37,017 bases of DNA from an uncultured Lachnospiraceae bacterium (GTDB taxonomy: Bacteria > Bacillota > Clostridia > Lachnospirales > Lachnospiraceae): positions 1 through 37,017 of the forward strand of contig CAKRTC010000024.1 of NCBI GenBank assembly GCA_934402055.1. Reading direction: 5' to 3'. The position numbers were made by a program, and so were the translations under genes. Under the pieces are notes generated by a model. It was not told the DNA's origin. It saw nothing but the letters and a program-made list of their open reading frames with translations, and ran no database searches. Of the stretch, positions 1 through 8,613 are shown in pieces; within the stretch, counting starts at the first letter, position 1; the number at the start of each line of letters is the position of its first letter.

Positions 1-479
1 GCAATAATCAGTTTAAATACAGTAACTATGCGGCTTTCAGCCGCACTCACCGCACCGCGGTGAATAATTCAGGATAATTTATGAACAATTCGTGACTTTC
101 TACTAATAATCCATCCTCAGCTTTCACATCTTGTTTAGTTTTGAATTTCTATTATTTTTGTAGGTTTTGAATTAAAGTAGACAGTTTGTTTTGAACACTT
201 TGCATAGAAGAATACTGCATCATGTCACAGTGATGCATTTCCCGGAATGATTTTACATATTAAGAAATGGAATAATTATTGTATATTATAAGACTTGCAT
301 TATTTGCGCTTAAGCTTTGATTCGAACTATACTTTTGACAGACTGACAGTTTGCAGCCCCAAGAACTTTTAAGATTCAATTATCATAAAAAAGATACATA
401 CTTTTCAACCATTGCTTTTCAAAAAACAATATGTCCAAGTATGTATCTTACCAACTTAAATATCTAACCTGTCTTTTAA
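1..479. other. Intergenic region, no gene seen
   Basis: AT-rich stretch with stop codons in all frames and no convincing coding region. It opens with two small GC hairpins near positions 30-62 (GCGGCT/AGCCGC, then CACCGC/GCGGTG). Its only strong signal is the long inverted repeat at 391-449, annotated separately as the terminator of the Rpn fragment. No promoter was recognised. Confidence 0.6.
386..449 (-). terminator. Terminator downstream of the Rpn fragment
   Basis: A perfect 13-bp inverted repeat (AAGATACATACTT at 391-403, AAGTATGTATCTT at 437-449) has a 33-nt AT-rich loop. Read on the minus strand the stem is followed by a run of six T. It lies about 30 nt past the stop codon of the minus-strand Rpn fragment, so it most likely ends that transcript. 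The long loop is unusual for a simple intrinsic terminator. Confidence 0.7.
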
Positions 480-1055
480 TTATTTCAAATTGACATTGTT
501 GCGCTCCGCTATTCCTTTAACCTCTTCAAGCGTCATGTCAAGAAGCGAAGCCACCTTGTTTGCATCATGCATCTTCTGAAGAAGCTGTATGACAGTACCC
601 GTGCGGCCAATCTCTATACCCTCCTCCAGGCCTTCTATTTTTCCTTCTTCACGTCCTTCTCGACGTTCTTTCTTCTTTATCTCATCCAGTACCATGTATT
701 CCCTCTCCTTCGACCTGCTTCTCTTGATCCATTTCACAGACCTCTGCAGCTTTGTAACAAAATCACTTCCGAAGTCCTGTTCCGATTCCCTTAAGCCTGC
801 ACTTACATACCTTAGAAACTTGATTATCTCTTCAGGTACTTCTGTTGTATTGCTTCCCTTGGTGCTTAAGAATATCGTATGTACTCCGTCCCTATACTTT
901 AGTTCCGGCAACTCCTCACAATGAGTATTCATTGTGTATATATACTTATTATAACCGAGTGGATCATAATCGCATATAAATATTACATATGATTCCGGAA
1001 GATATTCATAATCTGTCCATCTAGCTACAAACAAGCAAAAAGAAATTAGCAGCAT
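480..1055 (-). pseudogene. Rpn-family PD-(D/E)XK nuclease/transposase-like protein, C-terminal fragment
   Basis: The 191-residue frame matches the C-terminal part of Rpn-family (recombination-promoting nuclease, PD-(D/E)XK transposase-like) proteins: the segment ESYVIFICDYDPLG (about residues 21-34), then YTMNTHCEELPEL, a conserved IFLSTKG block near residue 62, and a charged tail rich in REGREEGKIEG repeats. The N-terminal nuclease half, seen intact in the relative at 14616-15461, is missing. Upstream of the nominal ATG the same frame runs only five more codons to a stop at 1068-1070 and then meets a cluster of palindromes. No Shine-Dalgarno sequence precedes the ATG. I read it as a decayed fragment. 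It sits in AT-rich DNA next to another truncated gene, suggesting repeated rearrangement at this edge. Confidence 0.75.
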
Positions 1056-1056
1056 C

Positions 1057-1180
1057 AGCCGTGCTTTTTAATTACCCCACCCTTTAACAAGGATCCCACC
1101 CGTCTGTTGCAGCACGGCTTCTGCGTGAGCAGAAGCTTCCATGTTTGGGAGGGAGGCAGCGAATGCTGCCGCGGGCGGGC
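1057..1180. repeat. Cluster of palindromes between two truncated genes
   Basis: Three inverted repeats are packed into about 120 nt. They are a 9-bp arm pair AGCCGTGCT/AGCACGGCT (1057-1065 and 1111-1119), a perfect 8-bp hairpin GCTTCTGC-GTGA-GCAGAAGC (1117-1136), and a 6-bp hairpin GGCAGC-GAAT-GCTGCC (1155-1170) followed by a GC-rich GCGGGCGGGC tract. The cluster is locally very GC-rich against AT-rich flanks. It lies exactly between the broken end of the Rpn fragment and the stop of the ATP-binding protein gene, so it may be a small mobile or recombinogenic intergenic element. No canonical terminator T-run follows any of the stems. Confidence 0.55.
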
Positions 1181-1220
1181 TTAATAAAAACGAACTACCC
1201 ATTCATTTGTTGGACATTGG

Positions 1221-2132
1221 CTACTTAATTATATATTTTGTTCCTCTTCCTTTCCCTTCAATTGTAACCATGCCTTTTTCGCCCATAGCTTTCAGCAACT
1301 GTATTGTTTTTGATTTACCAAATGGGACATATGGTGCTATTTCACTTATTGATTTCACCATTGTCTTACTTAAGGATTTGTAAATCACCTTTTCGTCTTC
1401 GTTTAAATTAACATTTGCTTCGAATATAGGCAGCATAATTTTTATAGCATTTTCAGATACCTCAAAATCCGGTTTTATCAAACTCTCTGCATACACTTGT
1501 TTTATTCTTGTAATTCCTGTTCCAAATATCTCAACAAAGCCTAATCTATAGAATACATTTGCAAGATTCCTATTCCTTAAAACAGAGAGTTTACCTGATA
1601 AATATTCTTCTGCTGTTATTCCGGCCGGCAATCCACCCGGAGATACAACTTCTATTCTATCATCAAACATGGAAACTCTGATATGTGTATCAACATCCCA
1701 TGTACGGTGAATCAAAGCATTTGCGATTGTTTCTCTGAAAGCTGATTCCGGTATTTTCTCCACCATTTTTCGGTCAGCGCCTTGTATTACTTCATATTGA
1801 TAATAATCTCTGAATACAGCAAGTGTCTTTTCATATGCATCTAAAACCGATATATGGTCAAATGTTACTCTTTTTTGAATAATGTTGATATTTTCACCGA
1901 ACTTAACAATATCGATTTCCGAAAAATGATTTTCATCTGCCAAAAGTCCTGCAGCATTATTAAAACCATTTACATTGTCATATAGATTTAATGTCTTTAA
2001 AGTATCATGATTGAACGTTTCAATCTTAATACAATCTTGCAGCTTACTACGCAAAATTTCAAAAGACAGTTCTTGATCTTTACAGGGTAATTCTTCGAAA
2101 CTAATATTTTTCCCTACTATTAAATGTCTCAT
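1221..2132 (-). CDS. ATP-binding protein of the AlbA_2/RecG-C-like family, N-terminally truncated
   Basis: 303 residues. The middle shows the HATPase-like block of this regulator-like family: FRETIANALIHRTWD (about 131-145), DRIEVVSPGGLPAGIT (about 156-171), RNRNLANVFYRLGFVE and GTGITRIKQVY. The C-terminal 60 residues look like a winged helix (SISEIAPYVPFGKSKTIQLL). Full-length relatives start with a complete AlbA_2 (Schlafen-like) nucleic-acid-binding domain and usually run past 400 residues. Here only its last part remains before the ATPase block. The start ATG overlaps the topB stop codon by one base (TAATG), with a purine-rich GAGAGGAAG about 20 nt upstream inside topB. Expression could therefore be by translational coupling. 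Base composition is much more AT-rich than topB, consistent with acquisition. Cellular role unknown; possibly non-functional. Confidence 0.7.
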   Translation of the reverse strand: MRHLIVGKNISFEELPCKDQELSFEILRSKLQDCIKIETFNHDTLKTLNLYDNVNGFNNAAGLLADENHFSEIDIVKFGENINIIQKRVTFDHISVLDAYEKTLAVFRDYYQYEVIQGADRKMVEKIPESAFRETIANALIHRTWDVDTHIRVSMFDDRIEVVSPGGLPAGITAEEYLSGKLSVLRNRNLANVFYRLGFVEIFGTGITRIKQVYAESLIKPDFEVSENAIKIMLPIFEANVNLNEDEKVIYKSLSKTMVKSISEIAPYVPFGKSKTIQLLKAMGEKGMVTIEGKGRGTKYIIK

Positions 2133-4543
2133 TATATAATATCAGCCGTTATCTTCCTCTCTTTTAGCTCGTATCGAAGCTTATACTTTGTTCCGCCGAT
2201 TTCGATCGTAAGCTCTTCCCCCTTAAGCAGCTTTGCAAATTCTGCATCACTTACCATGTAGCTCAAATCTCCGTTATCAGGTCTGACTTCCTTATAGCAG
2301 CCTACTCCGCAGCCCTGCCTGAAGCCGGAGCAGAAAAAACCCTTTGGGCCTGAGAGTATATTGCCGCCGCACTCCGGACATTTGCCCACTATAGGATATG
2401 AGTTGGTTGCTGCCGAAGGTCTGCCTGAGCTTGTTCTCATGGATCCACCGGATTGTCTGCTTCCTTTCGCCGCGTGCACCGCAGCCGAACGCCTTGTAAC
2501 TGAAGCATTGCCACCGTTATACGAATTTCCGGATGCTCCGCCTGTTGCCGCATTTACATTAAGGCTCCTGATATCCTCTATCATGGTGCGCACATCCTTA
2601 CGCATGCTTTCCTCAAACTGCGGAAGATCAAGCTCGCCACTCCTGATGGTCTCAAGCTTTTCCTCCCACTCGGCGGTCATATCGACCTGACATATCTTCC
2701 TGTCCTTGAGACGTTCGTATATGTGCATGCCCTCATCAGTCGGAATGATGTACTCAGTCTTTTTTTCCTTGTGGCGCTGCAGGTATTTATCCCTCTTTAT
2801 AAGCTCCTCTATTATGGAAGCCCTTGTTGCGGAGGTTCCTATCTTAAGCGCTCTTCCGAGTGATTTGTGACTCATATCCGTAAGGAATCTGTGCGGTGCC
2901 TCACATACCGCTATAAGATCTGCGTCGGTAAAGCGTTTCGGACAGCTCGAGGTCTTTTCGGCAAGCTCAAAGCTGTCGGTCTCGAGTACATCTCCCGCTC
3001 TGTGCTGAGGTATATCGGCATCGTTTGTCTTGCTGCCGAATATCCTGCTGTAGCCCTCGTCAACGAGCGTCTTGCCCGTGCTGCGGAAGATCTGTCCGTT
3101 GATATCGGTGATAAGCTCGACCTTCCTTTGCACCAGCGGCGGCAGGAATATGGCTGTAAACTGTCTGCATATAAGCCTGTAAATGTCCTGCTGCTCATGA
3201 CTCAGCTTATCGAAGTCCGGCTTATATGTGGTAGGTATAAGTGCCGAGTGTCCCGCCTCCTTAAGCTTCTTGTCATTGACCCAGCGCGTGGAACTTCGTA
3301 CCTTTTTGATTGCCCCGTTGGTGATGGTCTTGATGTACTCTGCAAGCTCCGGCACACTCATTGAGGATTTCAACAGCTCATAGAGCTTTTCATTACTTGA
3401 AATGAATTCGCAGTCGGTTCTCGGATAGGATACATAGCCCTTCTCATACAGAGACTGTACTATCTCAAGAGTCTTGGCTGAATTATAGCCAAGCTTACCT
3501 GCTGCGATCTGCAGGGTAGCGAGCTTAAAGAGCTTGGGCGGCTGAGTCTCTGTCTTTCTTGACTGATATTTCAGCACCTTGGCAGGACCTCTGAGAGTCT
3601 TTATAAGTTCCTCTGCTTCTTCCTTTTTATCGAACCATATAAGTCCCGCGCCTTCTTCCTTATCCTCTGAAGAAGCGTCTTTGGATGAGGCGCTGCCTAC
3701 CGAGTCTGAACCGTCATTTGCCTTGGCGGCTGAAGCATTTTCAGCCTTATCTGACTGCTTATCACCCTTAGCTTTCTTACGTGAGGAAGCATTATCGTTA
3801 AGTATGCCCGGCTCCGTGAGCTGTCCCTCGAAGCCTTCGCTGTACTGTACCTTGACTCCATAGACCGTAGACGGCACAAAATTAAGTATCTCAAGCTCGC
3901 GCCTGCATACTATCGCCATTATCGGAGTCTTGACTCTGCCGCAGGCAACTCGGCTGTTCATCTTAAGGCTTGCAGCTCGTGATATGTTCATGCCTACTCT
4001 GTAATCGGAATGCTGTCTCGCATAAGCAGCCTTGAGGAGATTGACGAGCATTGAATCCTTGTCATCATCCTTAAGCTCCTTAAGTGCCTCAAGTACCTTT
4101 GGCTCGGTGATATCGTTCGACCAGAAACGCTTGATCGGAAGCTTCATATCAAGCTCCCCACTGAGCCTTGCGAGTACTATACGTATGAGCAGTTCTCCCT
4201 CCTGATCGGGGTCTCCGGCATTGATGATAAAATCGTATTTATTATTGCTGAGGCGTTTCTTTATTGCCTCATAGCGTTCCTCTGAAGTCAGGAAGTTACC
4301 TGTCTTCCTCTCCTGTATCACCTTGTACTTCCAGCCTCCTAAGCTCTCAGGCTCTATAGGAAGTGTATCCCACTGCCATTTCTTGAGCTTTGAGTCCATC
4401 TCATCCGGCAATACCAAAGTAAGGAGATGTCCGCGCTGATCCATAAAATCGATCTCATACGGCATCTCCTTTTTATACTTATTATATACTGCCTCAATGG
4501 TTCGCCTGAGGCTTGGCTTTTCTGCAATCAGCAGAGCTTTCAT
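2132..4543 (-). CDS. topB: DNA topoisomerase III (type IA)
   Basis: 803 residues. Type IA topoisomerases relax and decatenate DNA by nicking one strand through a tyrosyl-DNA link. The N-terminal TOPRIM begins KALLIAEKPS (2-11), with the acidic cluster DPDQEGE at 111-117. The active-site motif SYPRTD places the catalytic tyrosine at Y373. Residues 251-298 are a Ser/Ala/Lys/Asp-rich low-complexity insert not expected in the core fold. After residue 650 comes a Ser/Gly-rich linker, then a C-terminal zinc-ribbon-like segment (CPECGG at 722-727, FFCSG following). Start ATG at 4543 with AGGA about 9 nt upstream. It lies 41 nt after the GH25 gene and is overlapped at its end by the truncated ATP-binding protein gene. 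The family is sometimes plasmid- or ICE-borne, but the neighbours here look chromosomal. Confidence 0.93.
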   Translation of the reverse strand: MKALLIAEKPSLRRTIEAVYNKYKKEMPYEIDFMDQRGHLLTLVLPDEMDSKLKKWQWDTLPIEPESLGGWKYKVIQERKTGNFLTSEERYEAIKKRLSNNKYDFIINAGDPDQEGELLIRIVLARLSGELDMKLPIKRFWSNDITEPKVLEALKELKDDDKDSMLVNLLKAAYARQHSDYRVGMNISRAASLKMNSRVACGRVKTPIMAIVCRRELEILNFVPSTVYGVKVQYSEGFEGQLTEPGILNDNASSRKKAKGDKQSDKAENASAAKANDGSDSVGSASSKDASSEDKEEGAGLIWFDKKEEAEELIKTLRGPAKVLKYQSRKTETQPPKLFKLATLQIAAGKLGYNSAKTLEIVQSLYEKGYVSYPRTDCEFISSNEKLYELLKSSMSVPELAEYIKTITNGAIKKVRSSTRWVNDKKLKEAGHSALIPTTYKPDFDKLSHEQQDIYRLICRQFTAIFLPPLVQRKVELITDINGQIFRSTGKTLVDEGYSRIFGSKTNDADIPQHRAGDVLETDSFELAEKTSSCPKRFTDADLIAVCEAPHRFLTDMSHKSLGRALKIGTSATRASIIEELIKRDKYLQRHKEKKTEYIIPTDEGMHIYERLKDRKICQVDMTAEWEEKLETIRSGELDLPQFEESMRKDVRTMIEDIRSLNVNAATGGASGNSYNGGNASVTRRSAAVHAAKGSRQSGGSMRTSSGRPSAATNSYPIVGKCPECGGNILSGPKGFFCSGFRQGCGVGCYKEVRPDNGDLSYMVSDAEFAKLLKGEELTIEIGGTKYKLRYELKERKITADII

Positions 4544-4584
4544 TAATTATCCGTCCTGTTGTATATTCTTTATAATAATAAGAC

Positions 4585-5583
4585 TTACAGCTCCGGGAAA
4601 TAGAGATTGAGATCGACATTTCCCTCTATACCGTCTACCTTGCCCGTGTCCTTGTACTGCCACATCTTGTAGGCATATGGGTAATAGAAATCCGAATCGT
4701 ATACTGCAAACCACTTGTCGATATCTTCAAATTTCTTAAGATCTATCATATTGAGGGCGCTGTCAATGTTGAGATAGAGCATCGGAGTATAGCCGTTCTT
4801 CTTAAGCTCCTCGCAATAATATTCGATAAGCTCCGTAAGCTCTGTCTTGCTGAGCTGTTCTATACGTTCCGTGCTTCCGCTTATATCCTCGATATCGACT
4901 ACTACCGGATATTGCAGCTCATATGCTCCGAGCAGGCCGTTAAGCTTGCTTATCTCCTCGTCCACTTCATTTTTATTGATAGCCTGAGTGAATATGTATA
5001 CTCCTGTGTCTATCCCGTTTGCCTGAGCCTCCTCAAGATTGGTGCGGAACTTCTCATCCTCCAAGAGCTTGCCCGACTCATAACCTCGATAAACTGCACG
5101 TATCATGGCAAAATCAACATTGGTGGCAGCGACCTTCTTCCAGTCTATCTCGCCCTGATGTGCAGATACGTCTATGCCCTTGATGACCTTGAGATCACCG
5201 TCCACATATCCCCATGTCCCGTCCGAATTCTTCCTTACCTTATCCGGATCGAAATTATTGGTCTTGAGTGTGCTGTCTACAGGAACAAACTTGTAGGCAT
5301 TATTTTTGCGCATGACAAGCTGATCGGGATAATAGCTCCTCAGAGTCTGAAGCACCGATTTGCCGCTCTCAAAGGACTGCTTGATACCCTCAAGTCTCTC
5401 CTCCTCTGTGGTGACATTTACAGCAGCTATCCTGTCGCTCTTTTTCGCAAACTTAGCCGACAGGCTCTTCCAGCCTATGCCCGCAGCAGCTCCGAGCAAA
5501 AAGACAGCCGCAATGAAAATGATCACTGCGATACGTTCTTTGTCTATAGTATTTCTCTTTTTTCGTGTTCTGATATTCTTCAT
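4585..5583 (-). CDS. Membrane-anchored GH25 muramidase (lysozyme-like)
   Basis: 332 residues from the ATG at 5583. This start is chosen because it opens a short basic segment (MKNIRTRKKRN) followed by one membrane helix (IAVIIFIAAVFLLGAAAGIG). A longer reading to 5718 would be buried in the upstream gene. The C-terminal two thirds is a glycoside hydrolase family 25 domain, which cleaves the MurNAc-GlcNAc bond of peptidoglycan: IKGIDVSAHQGEIDW at its start, VDFAMIRAVYRG, then YPVVVDIED with the catalytic acidic residues, and YKMWQYKDTG near the end. The likely topology is an N-terminal anchor with an extracellular hydrolase, suggesting cell-wall remodelling rather than a free autolysin. Spacing is 76 nt from the phosphatase gene upstream and 41 nt to topB. 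No good Shine-Dalgarno precedes 5583, so the exact start is less certain than the function. Confidence 0.85.
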   Translation of the reverse strand: MKNIRTRKKRNTIDKERIAVIIFIAAVFLLGAAAGIGWKSLSAKFAKKSDRIAAVNVTTEEERLEGIKQSFESGKSVLQTLRSYYPDQLVMRKNNAYKFVPVDSTLKTNNFDPDKVRKNSDGTWGYVDGDLKVIKGIDVSAHQGEIDWKKVAATNVDFAMIRAVYRGYESGKLLEDEKFRTNLEEAQANGIDTGVYIFTQAINKNEVDEEISKLNGLLGAYELQYPVVVDIEDISGSTERIEQLSKTELTELIEYYCEELKKNGYTPMLYLNIDSALNMIDLKKFEDIDKWFAVYDSDFYYPYAYKMWQYKDTGKVDGIEGNVDLNLYFPEL

Positions 5584-5659
5584 ACTGAGAGTATATCTTA
5601 TAACTCCGAAACGAATGTTAACAATAATTGAAGCTTTTGTTACGGATATCCTAAACCGC

Positions 5660-6421
5660 TTACTCGATATCCTCGTTCCTGATGATATGCAGCGTATTTC
5701 TGCGCGTAAGCACATCAAAATGATCGAAGGAAAGCTTCTTTTTCAGCCATTTCTGTGCATTCAAGGTCTCCGGAGGTCTGTAATCCGTGCGGTGCATATC
5801 CGTGCCGAGCACATCAACTATACCGCGCTCAATTTCATGGCGGCACCATCTGACATCCCTGTTAAAGAGTCCTCCGTCGGCAATGCTTTCGTAATTCATC
5901 TGCATAACGACACCGAGACGCTTGATATCGGAGCTTCTGTCAGCCTCCCTTAGACAGCCGTATCTCTCAAAATGCGCCAGTATCGGAGTATAGCCTCTCT
6001 CCGAGATATTTCTCAGGCCTCTCTGAATATCATTAAAGCCTGCAGTAAAATCAAACTCAACGAGCACATAGCTGCTGCCTGCAATACGTCTTGCCTCTCC
6101 CTGCTCAATACGCTGGGGAAGCTCTTCATGCCAATATGTCTCATGTCCCGGATATATCAGTACATCCGGATATCTCTCCTTAACCGCAGTCGCCAGCTCA
6201 CTCGTCATCTGTTCTATATCGGGATTGCTGTGTCTCCTCGAATAGTGCGAAGTTGCCACGAAGGTTCTGAAGCCCTGCTCATATGAAAGCCCAATAAGCT
6301 CCAAGGATTCCTCCGTAGTCCTCGATCCGTCATCTATCCCCGGCAGTATATGACAGTGAATATCCGCAAGTCCCTCCCGATCCATACCCGGAAGTTCTGT
6401 ATTCAATATTGTTTTTTCCAT
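5660..6421 (-). CDS. PHP-domain tyrosine-protein phosphatase, CpsB/YwqE family
   Basis: 253 residues, the usual length for the family. CpsB/CapC/YwqE enzymes are metal-dependent phosphotyrosine phosphatases of the PHP superfamily, typically acting on the kinases that control capsule or exopolysaccharide export. Metal-binding motifs are visible: DIHCHILPGIDDG at 20-32, YPGHETY in the middle, ILAHFERY and GTDMHRTDY towards the end. Here no kinase, Wzz or polysaccharide gene is nearby; it sits between an RNA helicase and a muramidase, so its substrate cannot be inferred from context. The ATG at 6421 lies 7 nt after the helicase stop, and its ribosome site (GAGG) overlaps the last helicase codons, indicating co-translation in one operon. 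Confidence 0.88.
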   Translation of the reverse strand: MEKTILNTELPGMDREGLADIHCHILPGIDDGSRTTEESLELIGLSYEQGFRTFVATSHYSRRHSNPDIEQMTSELATAVKERYPDVLIYPGHETYWHEELPQRIEQGEARRIAGSSYVLVEFDFTAGFNDIQRGLRNISERGYTPILAHFERYGCLREADRSSDIKRLGVVMQMNYESIADGGLFNRDVRWCRHEIERGIVDVLGTDMHRTDYRPPETLNAQKWLKKKLSFDHFDVLTRRNTLHIIRNEDIE

Positions 6422-6428
6422 AAGATGT

Positions 6429-8582
6429 TTACCTCATTCTTGAGCATTTATAGCAATATTGATGCGGGTAGTTCCATGCGAGTTCCCTGCCGCATCTGCG
6501 GCATTTTCGGACAGGCAGCTCATGTGTGCGCAGATATTCCGCAATATCATTGGCTATCATACGCCTGTCGTAGCTGATATCATCCTTATCCGCAGTATTG
6601 AATCTGTCCGCATAGCAATAATACAGATCACATACCCTGAAAGCCGACTCCATAGACTGTAGATCGTTGAGATCATAGATAGGCCGACGATACTCCGTCT
6701 CGTAACCGTCTATCTTATCGATAACCATACGCTCCCATATAGCCATCAGGGTCTCACTCTTAATGTCAAAGGGAATGGTCGCAAATGAATAAGTAAGCTC
6801 CTTATTATCGGTGAATTGCTCCATCCACTTGGCAAGAGTCATCATCTCGGAAATGTCTCCCTTGTAGTAGAGATCGTCATCATCCTGTATCTTGGACCAG
6901 CGCAGCATGATATCCGAGAGCTTGCCCTCGATATTGATAAGCGACTTAGGAAATCCTATAGGTGCTCTCTTTATGGATAATACCTTCTCATTATACAGAG
7001 AATGTATCAGTCCCTTGTCAAACTCAGAGGTATAGAAGCCCATATTGTATAGTCCGTAGCGTCCGGCTCGTCCTGCTATCTGCTGCACCTCCTCCGGGAA
7101 GAGCACTCTTGTCTCTACTCCGTCATATTTTGAGGTACGCAGGAACACAACACGTCTGATAGGCAGATTCATCCCCATGCCTATGGCATCCGTCGCAACT
7201 ATTACCTTGGTCTCTCCGCTTAAGAAGCGTCCGACCTCACTCTTTCTCGCATCATAGGGAAGCGCACCATAGACCACGGAGCAGTTAATGCCTGATTTCT
7301 GCAACACTGCGGCACAGCTTAATACATCACGCTTTGAAAATACTATAAGCGCATCTCCGTCCGCAACGCTGTCCGGAAACTCAAAATCCTCGCTGTCAAA
7401 CTTAAGCTTAGTCTGTCTGCGGTGATTGATGATCTCATAGGTATCTGAGCATTCCTCGATAAGATCTATGACTATATCCTTGGCAAATTCTGCCATGCAT
7501 ACATGTACGATACTCGCACATACTCCCAAGATCGCAGCAGTCCACGAACCGCCTCGCTGCGTGTCGTTTATCATCTGCCCCTCATCTATGACAGCCACAT
7601 CATAATATCTTGAGGTATCAAGCATCTCTATAGTGGACGCCATATGACGCGCATCCTCGTAAGTCTCCTTTTCTTCTCCGGTACGAAGATCACATGGAGT
7701 ACCAGCCTCATTCAGTCTGTCCTTGACCTCGCAGGCAAGCAGTCGCAACGGCGCAAGATATATACCTGAAGGAGCCATCCTTAGCTCCTCCAGAGCATCA
7801 TGAGTCTTGCCCGAATTGGTAGGTCCCACATGCAGCACAAAATGCCTCTCTATCTCACGTGCCTCGGGATACAGTTCGATATAATTATCCGGTATGCTCT
7901 CAAGTATATGCTTCTCAATAACACGGTTCTGCGCATCCTTTTTGATTGCTTCCTTAGCTATAAGCTCAAAGTTCTGATTACGTGACAGCAGCTTTTCTAT
8001 ACGCTTCTTACTGAAATAATGCCCCAGTCTCGCACTTAAGCTCTTAGGAATGTCGCTCATGCTGAGCTTTCCGCATAAAACTTCCGCAAATGTCTCCCTG
8101 TATATGCCCTTAAAACCATCGGACATTTCCCTTAAGTCTCTGTCATATTTCATAAGACGGAAAGCTATATACCTCGCCAATATTCCGTCTCCGTCGAGAG
8201 CCAGATCTATAAGCTCATCGGATTCGGCATAGACATTATCCACGAAGTCCTCATAATTGTCTGCCGTCACCGCATCCTTATAATATCTGCTCTTAAAAAT
8301 ATCGCCCTTCTTAACTCTCATGCCGTAGAGTGAAAAGCGATCGTTTGAAAAGCTCGAGCTTGCCTTGGAGATAGCCTCCTGCTGTATGCGTTCCCATACA
8401 CGTTCATCTACCTCGCAGTTATAATCCTTGAGGAGCTCTTCTGCCTTGATTCTGTATTCGTCAACAAGCGACTGCCTTGCAGCCGCTTTCTTTTTGCTGT
8501 TTTGTCTTCTTTTCTGCCAATATCCGGGCTTGTTGCCAAAGCCCTTCTTACTATTCTTATCTATATTCGTTCTCCCGTTCAT
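6429..8582 (-). CDS. SUV3-type superfamily 2 RNA helicase with C-terminal zinc ribbon
   Basis: 717 residues. The helicase core resembles the SUV3 family (mitochondrial RNA degradosome helicase) rather than RecQ, DEAD or UvrD proteins. Walker A GPTNSGKT is at 253-260 in the SUV3-like context HVGPTNSGKTHDAL, motif II is DEGQ at 333-336, IVATDAIGMGMNLPIRRV lies near 461-478, and motif VI QIAGRAGRYG is at 501-510. The first ~240 residues are an uncharacterised helical region after a basic N terminus. The C terminus has a CxxC-12-CxxC zinc ribbon (C694, C697, C710, C713). It lies 31 nt downstream of rpoN and 7 nt upstream of the phosphatase gene. The ATG at 8582 has no recognisable Shine-Dalgarno sequence and an in-frame stop just upstream, so this start is forced. 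A role in RNA unwinding or decay is inferred from the family. Confidence 0.85.
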   Translation of the reverse strand: MNGRTNIDKNSKKGFGNKPGYWQKRRQNSKKKAAARQSLVDEYRIKAEELLKDYNCEVDERVWERIQQEAISKASSSFSNDRFSLYGMRVKKGDIFKSRYYKDAVTADNYEDFVDNVYAESDELIDLALDGDGILARYIAFRLMKYDRDLREMSDGFKGIYRETFAEVLCGKLSMSDIPKSLSARLGHYFSKKRIEKLLSRNQNFELIAKEAIKKDAQNRVIEKHILESIPDNYIELYPEAREIERHFVLHVGPTNSGKTHDALEELRMAPSGIYLAPLRLLACEVKDRLNEAGTPCDLRTGEEKETYEDARHMASTIEMLDTSRYYDVAVIDEGQMINDTQRGGSWTAAILGVCASIVHVCMAEFAKDIVIDLIEECSDTYEIINHRRQTKLKFDSEDFEFPDSVADGDALIVFSKRDVLSCAAVLQKSGINCSVVYGALPYDARKSEVGRFLSGETKVIVATDAIGMGMNLPIRRVVFLRTSKYDGVETRVLFPEEVQQIAGRAGRYGLYNMGFYTSEFDKGLIHSLYNEKVLSIKRAPIGFPKSLINIEGKLSDIMLRWSKIQDDDDLYYKGDISEMMTLAKWMEQFTDNKELTYSFATIPFDIKSETLMAIWERMVIDKIDGYETEYRRPIYDLNDLQSMESAFRVCDLYYCYADRFNTADKDDISYDRRMIANDIAEYLRTHELPVRKCRRCGRELAWNYPHQYCYKCSRMR

Positions 8583-8613
8583 GTCTGTCTATGCAGACTG
8601 TATTTTATAAAGC

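Noticed and set aside
4912..5631. 239-codon plus-strand open frame over the GH25 gene
   Set aside because: It lies antisense to a gene with clear GH25 motifs, has no ribosome site and a low-complexity, cysteine/leucine-rich translation; it is a shadow frame.
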